Below, piece by piece: positions 1 through 8,979 of a stretch of 64,000 bases of DNA (within the stretch, counting starts at the first letter, position 1; every line of letters starts with the position of its first letter). Source of the stretch: an uncultured Alistipes sp. (GTDB lineage Bacteria > Bacteroidota > Bacteroidia > Bacteroidales > Rikenellaceae); the NCBI GenBank assembly GCA_947623305.1, contig CANQGQ010000005.1, positions 1 through 64,000 on the forward strand, given 5' to 3'. A program made the translations under genes and the position numbers. The notes under the pieces were generated by a model. The model was not told the origin of the DNA, did no database searches, and saw only the letters and a program-made list of their open reading frames with translations.

Positions 1-142
1 TGAATCAAAGGACTGCTACCGCTTCTATATAGACATCAAACGCCGGAAGAACGAAAGCCGCACCTATTTCCTTAACAAAATGCAGGAAAAACTGAACGAG
101 AAGATGCTCCGTGACGAAGAGATGGAGCGTATGAGAAGATAG
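1..142 (+). CDS. RteC-like regulator, C-terminal fragment
   Basis: Only the last 46 codons are present; the reading frame enters at base 2 and stops at 140-142. The tail is basic and helical (YRFYIDIKRRKNESRTYFLN, then a Lys/Glu-rich helix ending MERMRR). From memory this resembles the C-terminus of RteC, the regulator of CTnDOT excision, and an rteC gene beside mobC would fit elements of this family. The fragment is too short to prove it. A hairpin follows 28 bases after the stop. Alternative: another small accessory protein of the element. Confidence 0.45.
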   Translation, partial: ESKDCYRFYIDIKRRKNESRTYFLNKMQEKLNEKMLRDEEMERMRR

Positions 143-169
143 ACCGACTATGACATCCCCAAAGAATAA

Positions 170-203
170 CGGGCGGAACAAGGTATTAAACTTGCTTCGC
201 CCG
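170..203 (+). terminator. Stem-loop terminator after the RteC-like gene
   Basis: CGGGCG...CAAG pairs with CTTG...CGCCCG around the loop GTATTAAA, with a three-base internal mismatch. It lies just downstream of the stop codon at 142 and 20 bases upstream of the group II intron. The following tract is only weakly T-rich, so termination strength is uncertain. Confidence 0.5.
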
Positions 204-634
204 CTTTCAGTTTGACCAGCATGTGTATCATCTAATGGGTGCAAGTCCCTAACGAGCCCAGGTAGTGGGAATCGTCCAGCCAGAGAGACAAGGGTGTCCA
301 TCGCGAGGTGGAATCTGAAAGAAGTCAGCGGCAAACATCTGGCCCAACGTACAGAAACTTGATATAAGGCTATATGTGAGGATGAGATGGCTGAAAGCAT
401 CAAAGTCCGATAACTACCCGGAATCACACATAGTAAATCAAGTGGGTATAAGATGGAAAGATGATACGCTTAACTGGTGAGGTCTCACGGACGTGGTGAT
501 TAGTTGCTCTTACGAAAGCCACGGCGCAAAACTTGCCGTGAGAAGTCAGCAGATGCCATAGTAGTGGAGCGGACGATAGCGCTACACGAAGGGCAGAACC
601 TAATAATTAAGCGATAGTAATAGAGAGTTACCTT

Positions 635-2038
635 ATGAAAGAACGAATGCAGAAAACATCAGCCTTTGCTAATGACTGCCTCCAAAGAGATAGGTCGGAA
701 ACCGAATGGTATGGGGGAGTGCAGACTTTCATGTGGATGACCGAAGACAACATCGTGGAAGTTCCATTCGACCGGGAGCACCTGTTGGAAGTAATCCTCA
801 GCCCCGACAACATGAACAAAGCCTACAAGGCAGTAGTTCGCAACAAGGGCAAAGGCGGTATCGACAAGATGTCATGTGAGCAGTTGCTTCCATGGCTATT
901 GGCTAACAAGGATGAACTGATACGCTCCCTGCTTGACGGTACATACCGTCCGAATCCTGTCCGCAGGGTGGAGATACCCAAGGGTAATGGCAAGATGCGC
1001 CTTTTGGGCATCCCGACCGTGGTTGACCGCATGGTGCAGCAAGCCATCAACCAAGTATTGACCATCATTTATGAGCCTCAATTCTCGAAAAGAAGTTTCG
1101 GCTTCCGCCCGAGAAGAGGGTGCCTGAGCGCACTGCAAGAAGTTCGGAAGACAGTTGATGAAGGCTACAAATATGTAGTTGACCTCGACCTTGAACGCTT
1201 CTTCGATACAGTGAACCACAGCAAACTCATAGAACTTCTGAGTCGTACGATAAAGGACGGCAGGGTGGTCAGTTTGATACACAAGTATCTTCGCAGCGGT
1301 GTGATAGACAAAGGACTGTGGCACGCAAGCGAGGAAGGTACTCCGCAAGGAGGTCCGCTGAGTCCGCTCCTGAGCAACATCATGCTGAACGAGTTGGACA
1401 AGGAACTCGCTCGCAGAGGTCACCCTTTTGTCCGCTATGCCGATGATGCGATGATATTCTGCAAGTCCAAGAGGGCTGCGGAACGTGTGAAATCGTCCAT
1501 AACCAATTTCATTGAGGGGAAACTCTTCCTCAAGGTGAACAAGGAAAAGACGGTCGTCTCAAACATAAGAGGTGTGAAGTATCTCGGCTATTCCTTTTAT
1601 GTACACAAAGGTAGATGCCAACTCACCGTACACCCCAAGTCCAAGGCGAAGATGAAATCCATCCTTAAAGAATTGACAAGTCGGAGCAATGGGTGGGGAT
1701 ATGAGAAGAGGAAGCAGAAACTGAAAGAGTACATAGAGGGCTGGGTAGGGTACTATCACCTTGCGAACATGAAACGTCTCTGCCTTGAAACCGATGAGTG
1801 GTTAAGGCGACGGATACGCATGTGTATATGGAAGGCTTGGAAACTCCCGAAAACCCGAATCAAGAATCTTATCAAATGCGGGATTAACGAATATAATGCC
1901 CGCAAGTGGGGTTACTGTAAGGGTTATTGGAGAGTGAGTGGCTCGCCAATCATGCAGATAGCATCTTCTACAGCCAATCTTAGAAAGGCGGGCTTTCCTT
2001 GTTTGCTTGATTCGTATCTCGAATGGAATCCAAAATAG
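635..2038 (+). CDS. ltrA: Group II intron reverse transcriptase/maturase
   Basis: This 467-residue protein copies and helps splice the surrounding intron RNA. Reverse transcriptase motifs are clear: VDLDLERFFDTVNH near residue 183, GTPQGGPLSPLLSN near 235 and the catalytic YADD near 268. The maturase (domain X) region follows, with KEYIEGWVGYYHLANM near 365 and LRRRIRMCIWKAWK near 390. No HNH endonuclease cysteines are visible at the C-terminus, so target entry probably does not use second-strand cleavage by this protein. The frame is intact. The start used is the first ATG after the intron leader; an ATG four codons later is also possible. Confidence 0.95.
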   Translation: MKERMQKTSAFANDCLQRDRSETEWYGGVQTFMWMTEDNIVEVPFDREHLLEVILSPDNMNKAYKAVVRNKGKGGIDKMSCEQLLPWLLANKDELIRSLLDGTYRPNPVRRVEIPKGNGKMRLLGIPTVVDRMVQQAINQVLTIIYEPQFSKRSFGFRPRRGCLSALQEVRKTVDEGYKYVVDLDLERFFDTVNHSKLIELLSRTIKDGRVVSLIHKYLRSGVIDKGLWHASEEGTPQGGPLSPLLSNIMLNELDKELARRGHPFVRYADDAMIFCKSKRAAERVKSSITNFIEGKLFLKVNKEKTVVSNIRGVKYLGYSFYVHKGRCQLTVHPKSKAKMKSILKELTSRSNGWGYEKRKQKLKEYIEGWVGYYHLANMKRLCLETDEWLRRRIRMCIWKAWKLPKTRIKNLIKCGINEYNARKWGYCKGYWRVSGSPIMQIASSTANLRKAGFPCLLDSYLEWNPK

Positions 2039-2139
2039 GAACCGCCGTATGCGGAACCGCATGTACGGTGGTGTGAGAGGTCGGTAAACGTGAAAGTAGG
2101 AGATAAACACCTACGATTAGCGTTTACCTCCTACTCGAT
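2039..2139 (+). ncRNA. Group II intron domains V and VI
   Basis: Domain V is a near-perfect hairpin containing the catalytic-domain signature CCGTATGCGG...CCGCATGTACGG. Domain VI is the next stem, with unpaired adenines on its 3' side (CGATTAGCG) that could supply the branch point. The intron 3' end follows within about 15 bases. Confidence 0.8.
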
Positions 2140-2159
2140 TTTGCCGCCCGTCAGCCCGG

Positions 2160-4169
2160 TTATTTCTGCTGTAACAGGTGTTTCAGATTGTCGTCGTTGG
2201 CAATCCGCTCCAGTTCCTCCTGAACAATCTGCTTGACTTCCTCCTTGATGCGCCTGTAATTCGCCTGCACCGTTTCCTTCATGCGGTCGTTACCGTCCTC
2301 GTCCGTGAAGTCGGTAATGACGGGTATCTTCTTGTAGGCTTTCTCCTCGCGTTTCACCTTCTCGGCGTCCACGACAATCTCGCAGTGAAAAATCTTCTGT
2401 TCTATACGCTCGTTGAAGTTGTCGGACACAGAACCGACAAACATTCCCTGCGTCAAGCCGGAAATCTTGCTCGGCGGGATAAGCGCATCCATCTGTGTAT
2501 TGATGGAGGTGGAAACGTCCTGCCTATTGATGGATATGGACTGCCGTTTCTGTAACACCTTTCCGAAGCGTTCGGATAGCGTCTTGGCGGTTTCACCCAC
2601 CACCTGCCCGGAGAAGATGTTTCCGACAGTATTCATCACGACTTTGGCTTCCTTATCGCCATAGTCACGCACCAACTGGCTGAAATCCTGAAAGCCCAGA
2701 CACACGGCAACCTTGTTGCTTCGTGCGGTAGCGATAAGGTTATCCAACCCCTTGAAATATATCGTCGGTAGTTCATCTATAATAACCGACGACTTCTGCA
2801 TCCCCTTCTTGTTGATGAGCTTTACGATACGGGAGTTATACAGACCGAGAGCCGCACCGTAAATATTCTGACGGTCGGGATTATTACCCACGCATAGGAT
2901 TTTCGGCTCTTCGGGATTGTTAATGTCCAGCGTAAACTCGCTGTCCGACATTACCCAATAGAGTTGTGGGGAAATCATGCGCGAGAGCGGAATTTTTGCA
3001 CTTGCTATCTGTCCCATCAACTGCTCCGCAGCACCTCCGAGCCATGCGTCCATGAACGGAGAAAGGTAGTTTTCCAGTTCCGGGTAAGAGGTCAGAATCG
3101 GGAAAATATCCTCGTAACGGCGGTTAAGGAACTCAATGGCATGGGGAAACGTGCAATACTTACCACCCTTATAGATTTTGAGATACCATATAATGCTGGC
3201 AAACAGAATAATAGGTGATTCTACAAAGAAGTCGCCCTGCTTCTGCACCCACGTTTTATTGAGATTGAGCATAATCGTGTACGCACTCTCGTAAGCATCC
3301 GTAATATCCTCCATGAAGTCCGGGTGAATGGGATTACAACGGTGCGAGCGTCGTGGGTCGTCAAAGTTTATCACATAAAACTTCGGCTTCACCTTGTAGC
3401 CCTCCGGGTGGTTCAGCAGATGGTTGTATGCTATCGTGGACAAGTCGCTGAATTTGAAGTCGTACACATACATTGAGAAGCCCTTTTCAATCTGCTGCTT
3501 GATGAAATTATTTACCACCGCATAGGATTTACCACTGCCCGGCGTACCCAACACGATGGAAGCCCTAAAGGGATTCACGACATTGATCCAGCCGTTGTTC
3601 CAACGCTTTTTGTAGTAAAACCGTGTTGGTAGATTGACCGAATACTCACTTTCGATAAGCCGTGTTTCCTGCATGAAGCTCTCGTTCTCGTTGTTGAATA
3701 CATCGTCCATAAGGTTGTGCTTCAACAGACGGCTCATCCACAGACCGCCCATCAGCAGGCAGACATAACCTGCGCCAACGGTCAGAATATACAGTCCCGT
3801 CACCGCCTCTATCGGGAGCGGCAAAGCCAGTATCCACCAGTTGAGGAAGAACAGCACAAAGCCAACGGCAAGGGCTGTCCAGATTCTTCCCCAAGTGATT
3901 TTCTCACCCTTCACGCCCTTTGTCCCCAGACAGGACAGGGCAAGCAGGAGGACGGCAAACAGTTTCGTGTACAGGATGGAACGGAACAGCCCCGCTGTGC
4001 GGTTGAAGTTCATCAGGATTCTGTCCACCACACCGATGTCCACACCCCAAAGCCGGATTGCTTCGTAGCAGAACCAGTACACATTCATGACCACTAAAAT
4101 AATACTCACGGCACGCAGAAAATCCATGATTTTCGCCAATGCCCTCAAATCGTCTTCTTGTTGTGACAT
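2160..4169 (-). CDS. mobC: Type IV coupling protein MobC (TraG/VirD4-like)
   Basis: This 669-residue membrane ATPase should link the relaxosome to the mating channel. The N-terminus carries four hydrophobic segments (about residues 18-38, 66-85, 97-117 and 122-146). The Walker A motif GTPGSGKSY lies near 208-216 and a Walker B-like SVIIDELPTIYF is further on. I chose the ATG at 4169 (MSQQEDDLRAL) because the upstream in-frame extension only reads through the basic tail codons of mobB in another frame. mobB ends 31 bases upstream. It is the last gene of mobA-mobB-mobC, and it runs up to within 21 bases of the group II intron, which lies on the opposite strand. Confidence 0.9.
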   Translation of the reverse strand: MSQQEDDLRALAKIMDFLRAVSIILVVMNVYWFCYEAIRLWGVDIGVVDRILMNFNRTAGLFRSILYTKLFAVLLLALSCLGTKGVKGEKITWGRIWTALAVGFVLFFLNWWILALPLPIEAVTGLYILTVGAGYVCLLMGGLWMSRLLKHNLMDDVFNNENESFMQETRLIESEYSVNLPTRFYYKKRWNNGWINVVNPFRASIVLGTPGSGKSYAVVNNFIKQQIEKGFSMYVYDFKFSDLSTIAYNHLLNHPEGYKVKPKFYVINFDDPRRSHRCNPIHPDFMEDITDAYESAYTIMLNLNKTWVQKQGDFFVESPIILFASIIWYLKIYKGGKYCTFPHAIEFLNRRYEDIFPILTSYPELENYLSPFMDAWLGGAAEQLMGQIASAKIPLSRMISPQLYWVMSDSEFTLDINNPEEPKILCVGNNPDRQNIYGAALGLYNSRIVKLINKKGMQKSSVIIDELPTIYFKGLDNLIATARSNKVAVCLGFQDFSQLVRDYGDKEAKVVMNTVGNIFSGQVVGETAKTLSERFGKVLQKRQSISINRQDVSTSINTQMDALIPPSKISGLTQGMFVGSVSDNFNERIEQKIFHCEIVVDAEKVKREEKAYKKIPVITDFTDEDGNDRMKETVQANYRRIKEEVKQIVQEELERIANDDNLKHLLQQK

Positions 4170-4200
4170 ACATTGATTTTTTGATTGTTGATATTTTTGA

Positions 4201-5451
4201 TTACATTCCCAAGCCCTTGCGCTTCTTCTTTTTCTTTTTGCGCTGCATCGCCCGGATGAAGGCTTCCTCTTCAGCATCCACTGCCGGACCTTCGGGGGCA
4301 AACAGGTTCATGCCACCGGAATGGCTCTCGTATTCCCCGCCGGAATAGCCTTGTTTGTCCTCTTGTCCCTCCACCGTAACGGAAAGAGGAATCGGAGGCT
4401 GTCCGGCGTAAGGCAGCGTGAAGTGTTCCTGCAAGGCGTTGGCGGAAAGTTCTTTGCCCATGCGTGAGCCGTTCAGCACGCAGCCCGTGCGGTGGTCGAT
4501 AAACGTGGCTCCATAGATGCGCCCTTCCTCCGTGTAGCGCAGTACGGTGTCGATGCCCTTCCCTTTGAGCGCGGCTACAAACTTCTCCTTGTCATACGTG
4601 CCTTCCAGCACGGAAAGGACGGTGCGTTTCGTCATGTCAGCAAGTTTCCTGTCCTTAATCTCCTGCTTGGAACGGGCAAACTTCTTCTGCACAGCTTCAT
4701 AGCCGACAGACTTCCCGAACAGCGAGGACTTGAAAGGATTGCCGACCTTGTTGCCCTTATCGTCCGTGACGGAATAGACCAGCCCGTGATACTCGCATCC
4801 GCGCACATTGCCATGCGCTTCCTCCACCGTCATATTATATAAGGAAAGGAGTGCGCGGTATTCGCCCATCGTCTGGAAGCGGTACTGCCCGCTGATAGCC
4901 TTGACGATATTTCCCGCCTGCTTCTTTACGTCGCCCGCAGAGGCGTCCACCTTGTGCAGCGGCGTGTCAAGACGGCGGTTCTTGCGTTCCGCGTCGTGCA
5001 GCCCGTACTTCCGTTCCAGTTCACGTGTTATCTGCTTGCTCCGGTAAAAATTGTTCCGGGTGTCTATGCTCCTGCCGTTCTCGTCCACCCTGACCGTCAC
5101 AATATGCAGATGGTGGCGGTCGATGTCCTCATGCTTGAAAACGAGATACGGCTGGTTGCCGAAGCCCATCTTCTCCAGATATTCCCGTGCGATGTTCTGA
5201 AGCTCCGTGTCCGTCAAAATATCGTCGGGATGCGGATTGAGCGAGATATGCACCACCGGTTTCTCCACCTTCGACCGCACGGGCATCATGCCGAGAAAGT
5301 CCTCCATAGCCCGGTGGATGTCCATCGTTCCCGTACCGTCATTGTAGATGCGGTTGGTCGTCAGAAGCCGCCCTTTCGCCTCGTTGATCTTCTCCCCGTT
5401 GTAGGCAAGTGCGCCGTACAACGAATTTCCTACACTGATTTTTGCGACCAT
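4201..5451 (-). CDS. mobB: Relaxase MobB (mobilisation nuclease)
   Basis: This 416-residue relaxase should nick oriT and lead the transferred strand. The three-histidine metal motif is visible as DRHHLHIVTVRVD (His113, His114, His116), with an upstream VHISLNPHPDD segment around residue 68. Tyr12 or Tyr17 in the N-terminal motif (SLYGALAYNGEKI) could be the catalytic tyrosine. The C-terminus ends in a long lysine/arginine run (about 404-413), probably for DNA binding. Its start overlaps the end of mobA by 22 bases, suggesting translational coupling. The assignment to the relaxase/mobilisation nuclease family of Bacteroidota elements is firm; the tyrosine choice is inference. Confidence 0.92.
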   Translation of the reverse strand: MVAKISVGNSLYGALAYNGEKINEAKGRLLTTNRIYNDGTGTMDIHRAMEDFLGMMPVRSKVEKPVVHISLNPHPDDILTDTELQNIAREYLEKMGFGNQPYLVFKHEDIDRHHLHIVTVRVDENGRSIDTRNNFYRSKQITRELERKYGLHDAERKNRRLDTPLHKVDASAGDVKKQAGNIVKAISGQYRFQTMGEYRALLSLYNMTVEEAHGNVRGCEYHGLVYSVTDDKGNKVGNPFKSSLFGKSVGYEAVQKKFARSKQEIKDRKLADMTKRTVLSVLEGTYDKEKFVAALKGKGIDTVLRYTEEGRIYGATFIDHRTGCVLNGSRMGKELSANALQEHFTLPYAGQPPIPLSVTVEGQEDKQGYSGGEYESHSGGMNLFAPEGPAVDAEEEAFIRAMQRKKKKKKRKGLGM

Positions 5452-5858
5452 TTCGCCTCCATTTCTCTTGAAAGTTCCACAATCTTACGGCTCAGTTTCA
5501 CGAGCTCGACGGTCTGTTGCTCCAGTTTGTAGAGCAACGCCATCGCCTTTTTCTCGGAAAAATGCAGCCTCAATACCTTCACGACTTGGTTGTAGTTCGT
5601 GCCTATCGCGCGGAACTGCGCGTGAAAATCGGACAGTTTGGTGTAGTAATCCACCAGCGTCTTGTCCACTTTCAGCACCTTGAACGGCTGTCCGAAGAAG
5701 TGCGCCTTCAGGAAAACCGACTTGGCATAAACGCCCGACTTCTCGAACATGGAGAGGAAACGGTTGTGTTCCTCCTCGCTGAAACGGACGGTGTAGCGGA
5801 ACACCGCCGGATCGAGTTTGGGATTTCTCCCGCCTTTGTTTCTTCTTTTTTCACTCAT
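5430..5858 (-). CDS. mobA: Relaxosome accessory protein MobA
   Basis: This 142-residue protein looks like the small DNA-binding mobilisation proteins that help the relaxase open oriT. The N-terminus is basic (KRRNKGGRNPKLDP), followed by FRYTVRFSEEEHNRFLSMFEKSG, which resembles a ribbon-helix-helix strand and helix. The second half is helical (about 75-138). It is the first gene of the leftward mob operon and overlaps mobB. The start codon is preceded directly by CTAAATCCAAAGTAAT, a motif shared with traI and traN. The presumed oriT lies immediately upstream. Confidence 0.88.
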   Translation of the reverse strand: MSEKRRNKGGRNPKLDPAVFRYTVRFSEEEHNRFLSMFEKSGVYAKSVFLKAHFFGQPFKVLKVDKTLVDYYTKLSDFHAQFRAIGTNYNQVVKVLRLHFSEKKAMALLYKLEQQTVELVKLSRKIVELSREMEAKWSQKSV

Positions 5859-6539
5859 ATTACTTTGGATTTAGCGGTTTGACGGCATAAGCCGCCGCTT
5901 CGAGGCACAGACACCGCAGGTTTGAGAGGCTTCCCGACTTCGGAGGGTAAGCCCGCCCCCTGCAAGGGCAAGGCGTTTTCGTGGCTGCTCAAAATATTTT
6001 GAGCGGCTGAAAACATACCTTGCTATGTTCAGGTGAACATAAAAATCCGTCGGGGACGGATTGGGGGAATGCCTTTCAAACTCCGGGCTACGCCACCTGC
6101 GGCGAACCCTGCCGTTCGGGTGCAAAGTTACACTCTTAACGCGGTATCGGACAGAGGCTTGACCCGGACAATCAGTGCCAACCGGCGCAACGTGCTGCCA
6201 CTTGCCGGAGAAGTGATACAAGTTCCAAAATATCCTTGTTTATTTGCAGTGTGATTCGGATGTGGGACTGAAAATACACTCCTTCCGCCGGATGTTCGGA
6301 CAGTAATCCGGACATCAATCCAAACGGTTGAAAACAGGTGTATGTATTCAGATGGTTTTCCAAGCACACGTCCATGCGGACGGATAAAAGCATGGGCGGT
6401 TGGACAAACCGATGATTACCCATAGGCACAGCCGGATTAAGGAGTGAATAAATAAATGAATGGGAGCGCGTGCGTACGTACTAATGGCAATACGCTACCG
6501 CCACCGGACAGATGTATAACCAAATAAATTATCAGACAA
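5859..6539. other. Intergenic oriT-like region between mob and tra operons
   Basis: No credible gene is seen in these 681 bases between the divergent mobA and traA. Two structures stand out. GGTAAGCCCGCCCCC at 5946-5960 resembles, from memory, the nic region of RSF1010-type origins (GGTAAGTGCGCCCT) and follows a short hairpin (CCGA/TCGG). A perfect 18-base palindrome, GCTCAAAATATTTTGAGC, sits at 5987-6004. The right part (6430-6520) is rich in short repeats around GTGCGTACGTAC. Placement between the relaxase operon and the transfer operon is what is known for CTnDOT oriT; the exact nick site is inference. Confidence 0.6.
6121..6131 (-). promoter_or_regulatory. Putative promoter -7 element reading towards mobA
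   Basis: On the minus strand the sequence is GTAACTTTGCA, containing the Bacteroidota -7 consensus TAnnTTTG as TAACTTTG. It would give a leader of about 250 bases ahead of mobA. No clear -33 TTTG is seen. Confidence 0.4.
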
Positions 6540-7295
6540 ATGAAAGAAGCAACTTATGTGGCAATCTCCACGCAGAAAGGTGGAGCGGGTAAGACAACCC
6601 TGACGGTGCTTGTAGCAAGCTACCTGCACTATGTGAAAGGCTACAACGTAGCCGTGGTGGACTGCGATTTTCCGCAGTACAGTATCCATGATATGCGCAA
6701 GCGCGACATGAAAGCCGTCATGGAGGACGGGCATTACAAGGTGATGGCGTATGAGCAGCTCAAACGGCTGAAGAAGAACCCGTACACCATCAGATGCAGC
6801 CGTGCGGAAGATGCGGTAAAGACCGCCGAAAATCTGGTGGCAGCGCAGCCCGCCCTTGATTTCGTGTTCTTCGACCTGCCGGGAACCATCAACAATGCCG
6901 AGGTGGTGCAGACCATTTCCAAAATGGACTACATCTTCACGCCCATCATCGCCGACCGTGTGGTGATGGAGAGTTCCATCAAGTTCGCCACCGTTATCAA
7001 CGAACAGATGATAAGCACGGGTAAGTCCGGCATCAAAGGGATTTACCTCGTGTGGAACATGGTGGACGGGCGCGAAAAGACGGAGCTTTACAAGGCATAC
7101 GACAAGGTCTGTGCCGAGTTCGCCCTGCCCATTCTGGAAACACATCTGCCGGACAGCAAGCGTTTCCGCAAGGAGACGGCGGCAGAACGCAAGGCAGTAT
7201 TCCGCTCCACGGCGTTTCCGGCGGACAAAATACTGGTACGCGGCAGCAACCTCGACAAACTCGTCGATGAGATTCTCGGCATCATCAAAAACTGA
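6540..7295 (+). CDS. traA: ParA-family ATPase TraA
   Basis: A 251-residue ParA/MinD-like ATPase and first gene of the transfer operon. The deviant Walker A KGGAGKTT is at residues 13-20, VVDCDFPQYS near 39 matches the switch region and FVFFDLPGTI near 105 matches Walker B. Such proteins in CTnDOT-type elements are named TraA; the precise role in transfer is not known to me. The start is ATG 6540 after the non-coding mob/tra region. traB begins five bases after its stop. Confidence 0.9.
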   Translation: MKEATYVAISTQKGGAGKTTLTVLVASYLHYVKGYNVAVVDCDFPQYSIHDMRKRDMKAVMEDGHYKVMAYEQLKRLKKNPYTIRCSRAEDAVKTAENLVAAQPALDFVFFDLPGTINNAEVVQTISKMDYIFTPIIADRVVMESSIKFATVINEQMISTGKSGIKGIYLVWNMVDGREKTELYKAYDKVCAEFALPILETHLPDSKRFRKETAAERKAVFRSTAFPADKILVRGSNLDKLVDEILGIIKN

Positions 7296-7300
7296 ACGGT

Positions 7301-7750
7301 ATGGCAAAGAAAACAAGAATCGAGGACATCGACAGTGAAGCCGTAATCAACTCGTTTCGACTGGACGATACAAGCATTCCGCCGGAAGCGAGAAGCACGG
7401 ACGGAAACGCTACTTCTCCACCTCCGAAAGAAGCGATACAGGAAGCCGTTTCTCCACCTGCCTCGCACTCCAAAGAGGAGCCAGAACGCAGGCGCAGGAA
7501 CAGCAAGCCGGAAAAATTGGATTATGACACCGTATTCATATGCGGGTCCAATGTCACGGCAAGGCTCGGCAAACAGGTATATATCCGCAAGGAGTACCAC
7601 GACCGCATACAGAAGATGCTTCATGTAATCGGAGGCAACGAGGTGACTATTGCGGCTTTTCTTGACAACGTGCTGACACACCATTTCACGCTGTTCCAAG
7701 ACGAGATAGCCGAATCGTTCAAACGGCACATGGAATCCTATAATCTATAA
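7301..7750 (+). CDS. traB: Transfer protein TraB (DUF3408 type)
   Basis: A 149-residue soluble protein. The first half is low-complexity and charged/proline-rich (SPPPKEAIQEAVSPP); the second half (about 80-149) carries a folded segment, VYIRKEYHDRIQKMLHVIGG followed by NEVTIAAFLDNVLTHHF, typical of the DUF3408 proteins that follow traA in this family of elements. The same pattern recurs in the next gene (YISREIHEKVAIVASRMG), so traB and traC look like diverged paralogues, possibly small DNA-binding proteins. Function is unproven. Confidence 0.8.
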   Translation: MAKKTRIEDIDSEAVINSFRLDDTSIPPEARSTDGNATSPPPKEAIQEAVSPPASHSKEEPERRRRNSKPEKLDYDTVFICGSNVTARLGKQVYIRKEYHDRIQKMLHVIGGNEVTIAAFLDNVLTHHFTLFQDEIAESFKRHMESYNL

Positions 7751-7772
7751 AAACAATAAACAACAAAGAAGT

Positions 7773-8135
7773 ATGAAAAGAACAAAGAAGAACCGACAGG
7801 CAGACTGCCTGCAAACAGGAAAGAGTGAAAGAACCGCTGCCCGTGCAGCAAAGTGTGTAACCGACTACGATCAGGAAAATACCGGCGTTGACTTCCGCAA
7901 GGATAAAGGCAGAGACAAGCCGCTCTCGACTTTCCTGCAAGCATCGGAAATCAAAACGCGGCAATGTATATACATCAGCCGAGAAATTCATGAGAAAGTC
8001 GCTATCGTTGCCAGTCGGATGGGAAACGGTTTGAGCATCGGCAAGTTCGTGGACAACATCCTCCGCGACCATTTCCGGCAATACGGGCAGCAGTACATGG
8101 AACAGATTGAAAACGCCCAAAAAGTAAGATTATGA
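7773..8135 (+). CDS. traC: Transfer protein TraC (DUF3408 type)
   Basis: A 120-residue basic protein whose C-terminal half (IYISREIHEKVAIVASRMG, then SIGKFVDNILRDHF) parallels that of TraB. The N-terminal 50 residues are lysine-rich and probably disordered. It starts 22 bases after traB, and its TGA stop overlaps the traD ATG by four bases. Likely soluble and possibly DNA-binding; I see no catalytic motif. Confidence 0.78.
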   Translation: MKRTKKNRQADCLQTGKSERTAARAAKCVTDYDQENTGVDFRKDKGRDKPLSTFLQASEIKTRQCIYISREIHEKVAIVASRMGNGLSIGKFVDNILRDHFRQYGQQYMEQIENAQKVRL

Positions 8136-8872
8136 CAAAGGCGTTTTTAATCGTATCGGTTGCTTGCAACGTGTGGTTCCTGTTCCTGCTGTTCTATGAC
8201 CGCATCATGGACACGAAGCTCATCCGTTTCTTCAGACATATTGCCGGGCTGTGGCGGTCATTGGACAGTACGGTGGCAGAGCAAGGAAAGGATAAGGAAA
8301 TACCTCACGCAGACACCTCGGACATCATTGGCAAGAGCCGTTTCAAGATGGCATCGACCCGGACAACCGCTACCATACCGACGCAAGAAGCCGCCACTTC
8401 GGAAAAAGGCATTGAGCTGTCGGAGGAAGAGGCTACTTTTGACGACGGAAACACGGAAACCGTCTCACGCCCGACACAAGTACCGAAGGACAAACTCGAT
8501 GAAACCTTCACGAGCATCCCGCCCTCGGAACTGGAGTACGGAGAGGATGAGCCGGAGGACGAGGAACCAGACAAAAAGCAGGCTTCGGGAAGCAGCTTCG
8601 AGGATATTGACATGGCAGTACGCACCATACGGAAGGAATCACCATCCGATGAGGAAATGCGACACGCCGGAAAGGTCATGACGGAACTGGACGGGACAGA
8701 GCTTTTCGCAAGAATAACGGAACGCCTGACCGATGAAGCAATGAGCGAGAGGCTTGCAAAGGCGATGGCAGTTTTCGTGGACACGGTGAACATGACCGTG
8801 ACACAACAAAAGGAAAAGGTGTTCGTGATTCCCGACAACATCGAGGAGTTCGACTTCCGAAACTATGTATAA
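8132..8872 (+). CDS. traD: Transfer protein TraD, membrane-anchored acidic protein
   Basis: A 246-residue protein with one N-terminal hydrophobic segment (residues 4-23, AFLIVSVACNVWFLFLLFYD). A very acidic, Ser/Thr-rich linker follows (about 65-155), then a C-terminal region that is probably helical (about 165-235). The position directly after traC, with ATGA overlap, matches traD of CTnDOT-type operons. There is no enzymatic motif. The C-terminal end is followed by about 200 bases before traE, the largest gap in the operon. Confidence 0.72.
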   Translation: MTKAFLIVSVACNVWFLFLLFYDRIMDTKLIRFFRHIAGLWRSLDSTVAEQGKDKEIPHADTSDIIGKSRFKMASTRTTATIPTQEAATSEKGIELSEEEATFDDGNTETVSRPTQVPKDKLDETFTSIPPSELEYGEDEPEDEEPDKKQASGSSFEDIDMAVRTIRKESPSDEEMRHAGKVMTELDGTELFARITERLTDEAMSERLAKAMAVFVDTVNMTVTQQKEKVFVIPDNIEEFDFRNYV

Positions 8873-8979
8873 CAGCTAAAAAAGAATGGAAATGAAAACG
8901 TAAAATGACGACACCCATGCGCACGGCGGTACAAGGTACAGCCAATCCGCAACGGACACACCCAAGTCCGTAGAAACAA

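Larger units (their letters stand above)
223..2139 (+). mobile_element. Group II intron with encoded reverse transcriptase
   Basis: The 5' end reads GTGTATC and is followed by a structured leader containing the familiar GGGTGCAAGTCCC segment; a 467-residue intron-encoded protein follows. After it comes a domain V hairpin (CCGCCGTATGCG / CGCATGTACGG, about 2040-2075) and a domain VI stem (GTAAACG / CGTTTAC, about 2084-2126). The 3' end is placed at the AT dinucleotide at 2138-2139. The element sits between the RteC-like gene and mobC, so no gene is interrupted. It is oriented antisense to mobC. Exact ends are estimated to within a few bases; EBS/IBS pairings were not worked out. Confidence 0.88.

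Noticed and set aside
4170..4301. 44-codon N-terminal extension of mobC
   Set aside because: Lies over the lysine-rich end of mobB in another frame; the ATG at 4169 starts a normal membrane-anchored coupling protein.
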